A stretch of DNA of 64,000 nt from Leptobacterium flavescens (lineage in GTDB: Bacteria > Bacteroidota > Bacteroidia > Flavobacteriales > Flavobacteriaceae). The DNA lies in contig NZ_JAABOO010000001.1 of assembly GCF_010671605.1 (NCBI RefSeq), positions 1,364,001 through 1,428,000 on the forward strand. The letters run 5' to 3'. Position numbers and translations under genes: made by a program. The first letter of the stretch is position 1, and each line of letters opens with the position of its first letter. Of this stretch, positions 17,871 through 26,396 are shown one piece after another. The notes under the pieces were generated by a model that was not told where the DNA came from, ran no database searches, and worked only from the letters and a program-made list of their open reading frames with translations.

Positions 17871-18281
17871 ATGAAAAGCTATTTAAACAAAAAGGTTCCG
17901 GCGCTAAATCTTCAGGAAATGCTGATCGTTTTGGTCATTATAGGCATCCTCCTTTTAATTGCATTGCCTAACCTGATGCCGCTTATTGCCAAAACCCAAG
18001 CTATCGAGGCACAAACCCAGCTTAAGGCCATATATAATGCACAAACCACCTATAGGTATATGTATGCCAAATACAGCCCGGAAATGACTGCTTTAGACTA
18101 CGAAGCACCCAGAACGGTTAATGAAAACGGAAATGCCAATTACAGTTATGAACTCCTGGAAGCTACGAATGCATCTTTTAAAGCAAGGGCTACCGCAATA
18201 ACCGATTTTGATGGTGACGGAGTTTTTAACGTGTGGGAAATTGACGAAAATGGAAACCCTAAACAAATTGTAAAAGACTGA
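17871..18281 (+). CDS. Type II secretion GspG-like pseudopilin
   Basis: A 136-residue protein with a short basic leader and a class III prepilin signal: cleavage is expected after Ala11, giving LNLQEMLIV with Glu16 as the conserved Glu+5 and a hydrophobic stem VLVIIGILLLIALPNL. The C-terminal acidic segment (FDGDGVFNVWEIDENGNP) resembles the calcium-binding end of GspG major pseudopilins, and the length is right for that family. After cleavage by the peptidase encoded next, it would assemble a short periplasmic pilus. The stop overlaps the start of the peptidase gene (TGATG). It is the only intact pilin gene in the window. Confidence 0.8.
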   Translation: MKSYLNKKVPALNLQEMLIVLVIIGILLLIALPNLMPLIAKTQAIEAQTQLKAIYNAQTTYRYMYAKYSPEMTALDYEAPRTVNENGNANYSYELLEATNASFKARATAITDFDGDGVFNVWEIDENGNPKQIVKD

Positions 18282-18763
18282 TGTTTTTCCTACAAATCAT
18301 ATTAGTCCTGCTTTTTGGGATCGTTTTGTACGAAGACCTGCGTTTTCGTATGGTGCATTGGTTTCTTTTTCCTACAATCGGATCTCTGCTAGGACTCCTA
18401 CATTTTTTTCAAAGCGACAAGCTTGTTTTCCTAAATAATGTTGGGATCAATTTTATGCTGATCTCCATCGTACTTCTGATCCTATATCTGTACAGCAAGC
18501 TCATAATGAGGTCTGCTTTTTTAAACGGAAGTTTCGGTTTGGGGGACCTGCTTTTATTTTATGCGATAGGCCTTGCCTTTCCCACAATCAGTTTTAGCAT
18601 CCTATTTGTTTTTTCGCTCGTCTTTAGCCTGGTCCTTCACCTTTTGGTAAAGGGAAAAAGGAAAAATTTAAGCGTACCCCTGGCGGGTTATATGTCGCTG
18701 TTCTTTGGCTCAGTCTTCACCTGGAACCTCATTAGCAATCAAGCTTTCTTATATCAGTTTTGA
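18281..18763 (+). CDS. Prepilin peptidase (A24 family), short form
   Basis: A 160-residue polytopic inner-membrane protein with about five hydrophobic segments. The two aspartates of this aspartyl protease family are present: Asp19 in YEDLRFRMV and Asp89 in the GLGD motif. It lacks the N-terminal cysteine-containing methylase domain of the classical PilD/GspO enzymes, so it would cut the leader but perhaps not methylate. It overlaps the pseudopilin stop codon by one base and is followed at two bases by the ATPase gene, consistent with a translationally coupled operon. Confidence 0.8.
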   Translation: MFFLQIILVLLFGIVLYEDLRFRMVHWFLFPTIGSLLGLLHFFQSDKLVFLNNVGINFMLISIVLLILYLYSKLIMRSAFLNGSFGLGDLLLFYAIGLAFPTISFSILFVFSLVFSLVLHLLVKGKRKNLSVPLAGYMSLFFGSVFTWNLISNQAFLYQF

Positions 18764-18765
18764 AT

Positions 18766-20175
18766 ATGGATAATACTTTTCAAATACCGGTTGAATTACA
18801 ACAGCTCATTTCGGCTGAACAGGCTTTTCATTATCGTATAGTACCGGTAGAAGCCCTGAACGGACATATTGCCTTTAAGACCGATAGGAAAGACAAAAGT
18901 GCCCTGGAAAGTGAATTGGGAATTATCCTTGGAAAGAAGGTCAGCCTCATAGATGAATCCACGGAGCAGCTACAAAAATTCTTAAGCACAAATTTCAGAA
19001 GATCACAAAAATCAGCCGCGGAAGATATTCACTATACCTCAGATTTTCTGGAAAAGATCCTTCAGAGTGCCAAGGAAATAGGGAGTAGTGATATTCATTT
19101 TGAACCTTATGAGCACAAGTGCAGGATCCGCTTTCGTCTGGACGGGAAACTCACAGAGCAGTTTACCATCCCCATTGAGGAATATCCCGTTATTATCAAT
19201 AAGATCAAGATCAGAGCCGGGTTGGATATTTCGGAAAAGCGCCTGCCGCAGGACGGGAGAATAAGCGTGAACCGCGGAGCTGAAGAATTCGATATCAGGG
19301 TTTCTTCCCTCCCGACCCTTCACGGTGAAAAGATCGTTTTGCGGATCCTCAGTAAGGACAATAACAATATAGACTTAAAAGATCTGGGTTTTAGCAAGGA
19401 AGAACTATCTGTTTATACCGAAAGCACCAAAAAGCCTAACGGAATTGTACTGATCTCAGGGCCTACGGGTTCAGGAAAAACCACTACACTGTACGCTACG
19501 CTCAAACTACTTAACGACAGTAAAACCAATATCCTGACCATTGAAGATCCTATAGAATACACCCTGGAAGGCGTAAATCAAGTGCAACTTAAGGAAAATA
19601 TAGGCCTGGATTTTGCATCGGCCCTGCGCACTTTTTTAAGGCAGGATCCCGACATTATCATGGTAGGTGAGATAAGGGATGTAAAGACCGCCAATATGGC
19701 TATCCGCGCCGCCCTGACCGGACACCTGGTACTATCTACCATACATACCAACTCTGCCTGGGCCACCGTATCCCGGCTTATAGATATGGGAGTTCCAACA
19801 TTTCTCATAGCCAGTACTTTAAACGTAAGTGTCGCACAAAGACTGGTAAGGAAGCTATGCAACAACTGCAAACAACAAACAACTGTAAATCCGGAGGTTT
19901 TTCCACAAGATTTTAAGATCCCCACTTGGCTTACAGATCACTATGAAGCCGTTGGATGCAACGAATGCTATTACACAGGTTACAGGGGGCGTAAGGCTAT
20001 TTACGAGATTATCCCGATTAAGCGGGAACTCGTAAAACACATTAAAAGCAATGAGCTGGAAATCGACAGTTATCTGGCCGAAAATAAAATAAACACTTTA
20101 AAAACCAATGCATTGCAAATGATAAAAGAGGGAGTTACCTCTGTGGAAGAAGTATATGCATTATTAAGCAATTGA
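18766..20175 (+). CDS. GspE/PilB-type assembly ATPase
   Basis: 469 residues from the ATG at 18766, two bases after the previous stop (a TTG two codons earlier is a less likely start). The protein has Walker A GPTGSGKTTT (about 232), the Asp box, Walker B IIMVGEIRD (about 296) and His box HTNSA, and a tetracysteine zinc site (CNNC near 365 and CNEC near 400) typical of GspE/PilB extension ATPases rather than PilT. The N-terminal domain is short. It should hexamerise on the cytoplasmic face and drive pseudopilus growth through an inner-membrane platform protein, which is not encoded in this operon. Confidence 0.9.
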   Translation: MDNTFQIPVELQQLISAEQAFHYRIVPVEALNGHIAFKTDRKDKSALESELGIILGKKVSLIDESTEQLQKFLSTNFRRSQKSAAEDIHYTSDFLEKILQSAKEIGSSDIHFEPYEHKCRIRFRLDGKLTEQFTIPIEEYPVIINKIKIRAGLDISEKRLPQDGRISVNRGAEEFDIRVSSLPTLHGEKIVLRILSKDNNNIDLKDLGFSKEELSVYTESTKKPNGIVLISGPTGSGKTTTLYATLKLLNDSKTNILTIEDPIEYTLEGVNQVQLKENIGLDFASALRTFLRQDPDIIMVGEIRDVKTANMAIRAALTGHLVLSTIHTNSAWATVSRLIDMGVPTFLIASTLNVSVAQRLVRKLCNNCKQQTTVNPEVFPQDFKIPTWLTDHYEAVGCNECYYTGYRGRKAIYEIIPIKRELVKHIKSNELEIDSYLAENKINTLKTNALQMIKEGVTSVEEVYALLSN

Positions 20176-20177
20176 TC

Positions 20178-22382
20178 ATGATTAGAAAATGGAGTATTCT
20201 TTGTCTTTTATTCTTATGTTTTTGGGTGAGCGCCCAGGATAACAGGATAGAAAACATCAAAAATAGATTAGAAGTACTTTCAGTTGAAAATAAAGGATTA
20301 ACCGAGGAATTGAAGCTCAATATCAATGTAACCGATATAACCCTCCCCAATTTTTTAACTGCTGTGTCTAAAGTACATCAGTTAAACATCAATATCTCAT
20401 CCGAACTAAACTCCATCACCCTGGTCAATAATTTCCCGGATGTTAACGTAGCAGATCTGTTGGTGTTTTTGTGCAAGGAGTACGATCTGGATATCGATTT
20501 TACGGGGAATATCCTGTCGGTTAAAAAATACAGCGCGCCTCCTCTTGAGGTTGAGGAGCGAATAATTCCCGTAAAATACAACGCCGTTCAGGATATCATT
20601 TCTCTCGATCTTAAAAACGATAAGTTATACGATGCTTTTATCGCTATAATGAATGAAAGTGGAAAGAAACTGAGCTGGTCTCCCGATATTGCAGATAAGC
20701 CCATAACTTCTTTTATTAACGGGGCTTCCTTTCACAGTGCCATGAGTAATCTTGCTTTTGCAAATGATCTTTTGGTTACCAAGAACAAGGACGGTTTTTA
20801 TCTGTTTGAAGATAATTCGCTCGTTCAGGGAACAACAGCAAGCAATACGACAAATACGACTCGTCCGAGACCGCGAAGAAATAAAAGTTCCAGTTTCTAT
20901 TACAAAGTTCTGGATACCTTAAATCAGGTGATAGAAGTGGATTTTGAAAATATTCCCATCAAGGATGTGATCAGTGATATCGGGAATGATCTGAAAGTCA
21001 ATATTTTTACTGCAAAGCCGTTGGATGAAGCCGGGACTGCAACTTTTAAGACGAAATATATCGCTTTTGACGACCTGCTGGATAAACTTTTCGAAGCTCA
21101 GCAATCTGTTTCCGTATCAACGTCAAACAATGTTCAGACTTCAAGTAGCACAAGCAGACAGCAAAGCGGCCTAAGCGGTTCTTCCGGCCTGTTTACCTAT
21201 AAAAAAGAAGGGAATACATATTTCTTTGGTACTTCAGACCAGTTAAGTGTTCGCAAGATCGAAGTGATCCAGTTACAACACCGCTCGGTAGAATTGCTGG
21301 GAGATCCTTCGGGTTCTTTCGGGAGTCAGCGAAGCGCAGGCAGAACACAAGGGGGAAATCTGAATTTTATAGGCGGCTCTGCCAACGGTTTTCAGAATAA
21401 TAACAATTTCGGGAACAACAATAATTTTAATAACCGGAACAACAATAACAATAGGGTCAACAGAAATCAGCAGGGCTTTAATTCAGGCGACTCCAAAGCG
21501 GAAACCCTGATCAGTATATTGCCTGAAGATGTAAAAATGGGATTGGATATAACCATGGATGTGGAACTGAACAGTTTTATGGTAAGTGGTCCTGCGCCAA
21601 ATGTAAATCGCTTTAAAGCTTTTCTCAATCAGATCGACAAGCCGGTACCTTTTATTCTGATTGAAGTGATCCTTCTGGAGATCAATAAATCGGCAACTAT
21701 AGAAAGCGGGATCAGTTGGGGTATAGGTGATGAGCCTGTAAATACCAGGGGCGGACTTTTTCCGAATACCGATATTACCCTTGGAGCTAAGACGGTTAAC
21801 CGGATCATAGGCGGATTTGATGGCTTTACCAATATCGGGAAAGTGGTTCCTAATTTCTTTGCCAATATCAAGGCGATGGAAGCCAACGGACTGGTAAAAA
21901 TACGGTCCACACCCAAGCTCTCTACTCTAAACGGACATCGGGCATCCCTCTCCATCGGAGAGACCACTTATTATGTGGTAACGAGTCAGAATTTTTTCGG
22001 ATCGCAGATCCCTCAATCTACCGAGATCAGGAATTTTGTTCCTATCGATGCCGAGCTGGCCATAAATGTCAAACCCTCGGTTTCGGGTGATGGGCAAATC
22101 ACTTTGGATGTCAACGTAGTACAATCCGATTTTAACGGAGCTCGAATAGATGAAGATGCTCCTCCGGGATTGAACTCGAGGGAATTCAGCTCTATAATCC
22201 GCGTAAGAGACCAGGATATTGCAGTGCTTGGCGGACTGGAAGAAAAAATAAAGAACGATTCGGGTAACGGAGTGCCTTTCCTGGCAAGAGTACCGGTTAT
22301 AAAATGGTTCTTCAGCCAGAGAAGACGGGAAGATACCAAAAGAAAGCTCACTGTTTTAATTAAACCCACGATCATATATTAA
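20178..22382 (+). CDS. GspD/PilQ-type outer-membrane secretin
   Basis: About 734 residues from the ATG at 20178, two bases after the ATPase stop. It has a signal peptide (ends FWVSAQ), an STN/N0-like domain (about 40-120), N domains, a low-complexity Asn-rich linker (about residues 410-435, e.g. FGNNNNFNNRNNNN) and the C-terminal secretin domain with VPFIL, GLVKIRSTPKLSTLNG and the end motif GVPFLARVPVIKWFF. Secretins form the 12-15-subunit outer-membrane gate. The Asn-rich insertion between N domains is unusual in length and composition and may be a flexible periplasmic spacer. No pilotin gene is adjacent. Confidence 0.88.
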   Translation: MIRKWSILCLLFLCFWVSAQDNRIENIKNRLEVLSVENKGLTEELKLNINVTDITLPNFLTAVSKVHQLNINISSELNSITLVNNFPDVNVADLLVFLCKEYDLDIDFTGNILSVKKYSAPPLEVEERIIPVKYNAVQDIISLDLKNDKLYDAFIAIMNESGKKLSWSPDIADKPITSFINGASFHSAMSNLAFANDLLVTKNKDGFYLFEDNSLVQGTTASNTTNTTRPRPRRNKSSSFYYKVLDTLNQVIEVDFENIPIKDVISDIGNDLKVNIFTAKPLDEAGTATFKTKYIAFDDLLDKLFEAQQSVSVSTSNNVQTSSSTSRQQSGLSGSSGLFTYKKEGNTYFFGTSDQLSVRKIEVIQLQHRSVELLGDPSGSFGSQRSAGRTQGGNLNFIGGSANGFQNNNNFGNNNNFNNRNNNNNRVNRNQQGFNSGDSKAETLISILPEDVKMGLDITMDVELNSFMVSGPAPNVNRFKAFLNQIDKPVPFILIEVILLEINKSATIESGISWGIGDEPVNTRGGLFPNTDITLGAKTVNRIIGGFDGFTNIGKVVPNFFANIKAMEANGLVKIRSTPKLSTLNGHRASLSIGETTYYVVTSQNFFGSQIPQSTEIRNFVPIDAELAINVKPSVSGDGQITLDVNVVQSDFNGARIDEDAPPGLNSREFSSIIRVRDQDIAVLGGLEEKIKNDSGNGVPFLARVPVIKWFFSQRRREDTKRKLTVLIKPTIIY

Positions 22383-23582
22383 ATGCTAAAGGATCTTTTT
22401 AAAAATATCAAAGATGGAAGGGTTTTCTGCGGACTGGAATATTCGGAATATGCAGGGGATGAAAAGTTCTATGGGGTACAGCTTATCAGAAGAAAGAACA
22501 GCCTCGAAGAACTGAAGAGCTTTGAAGTTCCGGAAATGGAAGATCTGGGGGAACAGTTAAAAAAGCAGCAAGCTTTATTTCTAGTCATTAATACTTCCCA
22601 GGTAATTACCAAAAGTGTAGGTCGCACAAAGGTCGCCGACCTGGCTGTGGTAAACAAGGCTTTTCCGAACCTTAATATGGAGGATTTCTATTATGAGGTA
22701 TCGGAAGTTTGCGGAAGCACACTGGTCTCCATCTGTAGAAAGCCCTATGTTGATGAAATTCTCGAAAAATTAGAAGCTAAAGGGTTTGCCATCATAGGAT
22801 GTTCCCTTGCTTTACATCAATTAAGGCAGGTGGAAGAGTTCCTTCCAAAGGATAAAATACATCTGTCCAACACAGAAATTGTCAGAGAGGAAGATGGTCT
22901 TACCATTCATAAAACCGATACGGTTGAAGTTCCTTATAATGTGAACGGGATCAAAACTGCAAGTCTTTATCTGCTGAGTTTAAGTGCTGCTCTAATGCAT
23001 TTTTTCAGGAACACTGCGGGATTCTCCAACCTGGAAGAACAAAACGCTTCCTTTCAGGAGAATTTTTATCAAAAGCGTTTTTTTCGCTTGTTTTCAAGAG
23101 CATTGATGGTCCTACTTCTCATAGTATTGCTGATTAATTTTTTTGCCTTTAATCACTATTACCAGAAGGTAGAGCAATTAAAACAAACCTCTGAGATCAA
23201 TACCAGCAATAAGGAAAAACTGATGGAATTAAACGCACTTATTGCCCGAAAAGAAAAGCTGGTAGAAGATGTACTGAGTTCTTCGGCTTCCAGAAGTTCG
23301 ATGTACCTGGATGAAATCTCCGCCGAAATTCCGGAAACGCTCCTATTTACGGAAATAGACTATCAACCGTTAAAAAAGAAAATAAAAAAGGATAAGGAAA
23401 TACTTTTAAATCCGGGGGTGATCGATATCTATGGGCAGTCTACCAATAGCGACAATTTTTCATTGTGGATAGAGCATCTGGAGAGCCTGGATTGGGTTTT
23501 AAGAGTAGATGTGGAAGACTACGGTTTTCAGGCCGCCAACACTTCATTTTTTAAAATAAAAGTTCGTATTGCCGATGAATAA
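22383..23582 (+). CDS. GspL/PilM-PilN-like inner-membrane assembly protein
   Basis: A 399-residue bitopic protein that begins directly after the secretin stop. The cytoplasmic part (about 1-230) has an actin-like/PilM flavour (NTSQVITKSVG, VVNKAFPNL), then one membrane helix (about 239-257, LMVLLLIVLLINFFAF), a coiled coil, and a periplasmic ferredoxin-like domain as in PilN/GspL (VIDIYGQSTNSDNFSLWIEHL). Such proteins tie the cytoplasmic ATPase to the periplasmic part of the machine. Sequence similarity to characterised GspL is weak by eye; the call rests on topology and operon position. Confidence 0.65.
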   Translation: MLKDLFKNIKDGRVFCGLEYSEYAGDEKFYGVQLIRRKNSLEELKSFEVPEMEDLGEQLKKQQALFLVINTSQVITKSVGRTKVADLAVVNKAFPNLNMEDFYYEVSEVCGSTLVSICRKPYVDEILEKLEAKGFAIIGCSLALHQLRQVEEFLPKDKIHLSNTEIVREEDGLTIHKTDTVEVPYNVNGIKTASLYLLSLSAALMHFFRNTAGFSNLEEQNASFQENFYQKRFFRLFSRALMVLLLIVLLINFFAFNHYYQKVEQLKQTSEINTSNKEKLMELNALIARKEKLVEDVLSSSASRSSMYLDEISAEIPETLLFTEIDYQPLKKKIKKDKEILLNPGVIDIYGQSTNSDNFSLWIEHLESLDWVLRVDVEDYGFQAANTSFFKIKVRIADE

Positions 23583-24087
23583 CAAAAGAAAAAATAGTAT
23601 GCTGATCCTGGCCAGCCTTCTGGCAGTATTTATCTGTTATAAGTTTGCCATTCAGAGAACGCTTGAGCAGAAAGCTCAATATCGCGAACTTAAAAGTCAG
23701 GAAGAGTTATTTAGTAATATTCCAAGACAATTCGGGCTTCTCAATGAGAAGAATAAGCATTACGATTCCTTGCTTAAGAAATTTCAGATTACCGAAACTT
23801 CAATGCAAAATAATTTACTGAAGACAATTAACAAGGCATCGGAAAAACTACAGCTTAAGCTTATCGATTTTGATGAACCTCATATATTTTCGGAAAACGG
23901 AAGATCCAAAAATTCTTTCCTTTTTAAGGTGGAAGGAAGTTTTGAGAATATCCTAAAACTCGTTCATCAGTTAGAGCAGAAGACCCGTTACGGAGAGGTT
24001 ACAAACCTGCATTTCCGCAAACTGAAAAATCCTAAAAACAGAAAAACCTTCCTTCAGGCAGAGGTATTGATCATGAATTATAAATAG
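23575..24087 (+). CDS. GspM/PilO-like inner-membrane assembly protein
   Basis: 170 residues from the ATG at 23575, overlapping the previous gene by eight bases. An N-terminal membrane helix (SMLILASLLAVFICYKFAI) is followed by a coiled coil (about 25-75) and a small alpha/beta domain (LFKVEGSFENILKLVHQLE, then TNLHFRKLK), the layout of PilO/GspM. It would pair with the GspL-like protein in the inner membrane. It is the last gene of the operon and is followed by a terminator. No platform protein GspF/PilC, minor pseudopilins or GspC follow. Confidence 0.65.
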   Translation: MNNKRKNSMLILASLLAVFICYKFAIQRTLEQKAQYRELKSQEELFSNIPRQFGLLNEKNKHYDSLLKKFQITETSMQNNLLKTINKASEKLQLKLIDFDEPHIFSENGRSKNSFLFKVEGSFENILKLVHQLEQKTRYGEVTNLHFRKLKNPKNRKTFLQAEVLIMNYK

Positions 24088-24118
24088 CCCTCCAACAAGG
24101 GAAGGCTATTTATTTTTT
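24082..24118 (+). terminator. Terminator of the secretion operon
   Basis: AAATAGCC (24082-24089) pairs with GGCTATTT (24104-24111), followed by a T-rich run. The stem overlaps the stop codon of the GspM/PilO-like gene. Confidence 0.7.
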
Positions 24119-24130
24119 AGACGATCCTTC

Positions 24131-24373
24131 CTAACAGAATTGTATCGTAAGAGGACCACATTCAACACTTACACATCCGAATATGGTTCCACCTCCACAT
24201 CCTTCGGTAGGATTTTCAACACATGGTAAACAGGCAGAAACTCCTGTTGGTTCCAAACAGGCCGGATCATGGCTGTTTTCAGGAAGTTCGCTTCCTCCTT
24301 TTACTCTTTCCTGACTAAAACTTGAAATGGTCTTTTTGTTAAGGGATAAGCCCTTTAATTTGTTTTTTTTCAT
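24131..24373 (-). CDS. Cys-rich peptide with GG-type leader (RiPP precursor-like), module 1
   Basis: An 80-residue peptide. The leader (MKKNKLKGLSLNKKTISSF, ending VKGG at about residue 27) matches the pattern MKKxKxxxLxLxKxTIS...KGG seen in all five small peptides of this region and known from Bacteroidota class I lanthipeptide-like precursors. The 53-residue core has seven Cys and several Ser/Thr, suitable for thioether or disulphide crosslinks. Cleavage after the double Gly by a C39-type transporter is expected by analogy, but no such transporter or modifying enzyme is in the window. It is divergent from the TPR-AraC gene at 24595. Confidence 0.7.
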   Translation of the reverse strand: MKKNKLKGLSLNKKTISSFSQERVKGGSELPENSHDPACLEPTGVSACLPCVENPTEGCGGGTIFGCVSVECGPLTIQFC

Positions 24374-24419
24374 AACTCAAAAGTTTAATAGTTAATTGAA
24401 ATTTTCTGAAATTCACCGG

Positions 24420-24451
24420 TAAATGTAGCGTGTAGGAAAAGTACTGGTCAA
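24420..24451 (-). promoter_or_regulatory. Promoter of module 1 minus-strand peptide
   Basis: On the minus strand TTG (24451-24449), 21 bases, then TACATTTA (24427-24420). The corresponding site in module 2 (27280-27311) has the same TTGAC, the same 21-base spacer and TACTTTTA, and both spacers end GCGCTAC or ACGCTAC. The start codon is about 45 bases downstream. Confidence 0.55.
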
Positions 24452-24461
24452 GTACAAAAGA

Positions 24462-24498
24462 TCGATATTCCGGAATATCGACTCCGCAATTCAGGGAA
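24462..24498. promoter_or_regulatory. Double palindromic operator, module 1
   Basis: Box 1 is the perfect palindrome TCGATATTCCGGAATATCGA (24462-24481), with TTC-N2-GAA at its core. Box 2 is TTCAGGGAA (24490-24498), TTC-N3-GAA. Their centres are 22.5 bases apart. The module 2 region has TTCTGGAA and TTCGCGGAA with exactly the same 22.5-base spacing. Distance from the -7 element of the minus-strand peptide to box 1 is 44.5 bases in both modules. The TPR-AraC proteins encoded here are the natural candidates to bind it. Confidence 0.6.
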
Positions 24499-24594
24499 TT
24501 ACGACACTTATCTTATTAACTAATGGGAAAGAAAACTTCATCAGGTTTCAGCTTAATTTTTTATATATATTAGTAATCTTAACCGTTGACTAAA

Positions 24595-26301
24595 ATGAGA
24601 GTTTTTACATTTTCCTTTTATATCTTTCTGTTTATCTCTTTTTGCACCAATACAGATATTAACGCTCAAACTTCCTTTAAAATCCCTGATTCTTTAAGAG
24701 GAAAAACTTATGAAGAATTAGAAAAAGTGATTGTGAATTCAGGTTATAATTTTTCTCTTTCAGGAGTTCATGCAAAGTCTTATTTACAAAAAGCAAAAAT
24801 TGATAGAGATTCAGCACATCTTGCCACAGCCTATCGTAATTTAGCTTATCTGTTAAAGGAAGATGAGGTACGACTTCTCTATTTGGACAGTCTAATCCTG
24901 ATAACAAAAAAAAGAAATGATTCCATTTATACTGCGCAAGGATATGTGTTTAAAGGTGGTGTCTATTACGGGAATCAGAATTTTAAAAATGCCCTGGACA
25001 ATTATCTTGAAGCAAATTCATACGTCGGTAATAAAAATGCATTTTTACAGAATCAGATCAGATTTAATATTGGATTGCTTAAAAATGATCTGGGAGAATA
25101 CGAGGAAGCTCTCGAACATTTCAGGGAATATTTTTCCTATGCTCTAAAGAATGAAGAAAACAAATTCAATTATTACAATTCTCTCTTCGCTTTATCCACA
25201 GTTTTCCGGAATCTTAAAGAGGTGGATTCTGCATTCTATTACAACGATATAGCTCTTAAAAAGGTCCTTCCCGGTGAAAAAGGATACTGGTATTATCAGT
25301 TTACTTTTAACGGGGCCAAAAATGAATATCTCAAAGGGAATTACGAAAACACCATCGAATATCTCAATGAGGTTCTTCCCTTTTTTGAGAAGGGAGGAGA
25401 TGATACAGAATTGTTACTTCTTTATTCCTATCTCGGAAAAGCATTCTATCAATTAAAAAATAATGAAGAGGGAATATATTACCTTAAGAAAGCAGCTAGC
25501 ATATTTGAAAAAAATCGGAAAATAGCACCAGAGATAAGAGATGGTTATGAGATGCTAATCAATTATTACAAGGAAAAGAACGATTACCAAAACCAGTTGG
25601 TTTATATTGATCAGCTTATGAGTTTTGACAGTATTCTGCAAAATAATTACCGGTATTTGTCAAAAAACATTATTACGAAATACGATACCGCCAAACTGAT
25701 TTCGGAAAAAGACGATATCATCAGTACTTTACAATCTCAAAAGCGTATATCTTTTATTAAGAACAATGTTCTGAGTATTTTACTCTTCCTTGCAATTCTC
25801 CTGATCATTTATCTGTACTACAGAAGGCTCATTTATCAAAAGCGTTTTGAAAAATTTATGCGGGAGCAAAAAAATCCCCCGAAACCTCAAAAAACGATCT
25901 CCAGGCAGCGTATTGAAGTGCCAAAGGATATCGTTGATGACATTCTTAAGGGGTTGCAGATGTTTGAGGACAAACACGCTTTTACAGATCAGCAAATTAC
26001 TTTGAGCAAACTGGCCAAAAAACTAAATACAAACACCAAGTATTTATCACAGGTGATCAATTTCAGTGAACGCAAAAGCTTTATTTCTTATATCAACGAT
26101 TTGAGAATAGCACATGCCATAAGCCGTTTGCAAACCGATCGAACATTTAAGAACTATACCATAAAATCTATCGCACATGAAGTAGGTTTTAATCATCCCG
26201 AGACTTTTGCCAAAGCTTTTTATAAATATTCCGGGGTATATCCTTCTTTTTTTATCAAACAACTCAACAAAAAAGCAAGTTCAATGAGTAAAACGGGTTA
26301 A
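24595..26301 (+). CDS. Membrane-anchored TPR-AraC regulator, module 1
   Basis: 568 residues from the ATG at 24595 (an in-frame TTG at 24586 is less likely). Signal peptide about 1-25 (ends TDINAQ), a periplasmic all-helical TPR region (about 45-380, with repeats such as AFYQLKNNEEGIYYLKKA), a membrane helix (about 390-410, ILLFLAILLIIYLYY), a short basic linker and a cytoplasmic AraC-type double helix-turn-helix (about 455-555; KLNTNTKYLSQVIN, IAHEVGFNHPETFAKAFYKY, PSFFIKQL). Such Bacteroidota proteins appear to sense a periplasmic signal through TPRs and act directly on DNA. It is divergent from one GG-leader peptide gene and 95 bases upstream of another, which makes those peptides plausible ligands or targets. 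Confidence 0.85.
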   Translation: MRVFTFSFYIFLFISFCTNTDINAQTSFKIPDSLRGKTYEELEKVIVNSGYNFSLSGVHAKSYLQKAKIDRDSAHLATAYRNLAYLLKEDEVRLLYLDSLILITKKRNDSIYTAQGYVFKGGVYYGNQNFKNALDNYLEANSYVGNKNAFLQNQIRFNIGLLKNDLGEYEEALEHFREYFSYALKNEENKFNYYNSLFALSTVFRNLKEVDSAFYYNDIALKKVLPGEKGYWYYQFTFNGAKNEYLKGNYENTIEYLNEVLPFFEKGGDDTELLLLYSYLGKAFYQLKNNEEGIYYLKKAASIFEKNRKIAPEIRDGYEMLINYYKEKNDYQNQLVYIDQLMSFDSILQNNYRYLSKNIITKYDTAKLISEKDDIISTLQSQKRISFIKNNVLSILLFLAILLIIYLYYRRLIYQKRFEKFMREQKNPPKPQKTISRQRIEVPKDIVDDILKGLQMFEDKHAFTDQQITLSKLAKKLNTNTKYLSQVINFSERKSFISYINDLRIAHAISRLQTDRTFKNYTIKSIAHEVGFNHPETFAKAFYKYSGVYPSFFIKQLNKKASSMSKTG

Positions 26302-26313
26302 AAACACCCATTA

Positions 26314-26379
26314 TTCGCTGAATTCCGATATATACCTATCTATTTTTCAAGGGTTTTACTTCTACAGATCATACATTTA
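26314..26379 (+). promoter_or_regulatory. Operator and -7 element before module 1 plus-strand peptide
   Basis: TTCGCTGAA (26314-26322) is the TTC-N3-GAA box; TACATTTA (26372-26379) is the -7 element, identical to that of the module 1 minus-strand peptide. The box centre is 54 bases before the -7 element, the same as at 29239/29293 in module 2. No TTG is found at the -33 position, which fits a promoter that depends on an activator. The start codon follows 17 bases after the -7 element. Confidence 0.5.
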
Positions 26380-26396
26380 TAACAAAACTAAGTTAT

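Noticed and set aside
22013-22375. Minus-strand open frame of 120 codons inside the secretin gene
   Set aside because: It is antisense to the most conserved part of the secretin domain; low-complexity translation and no start context.
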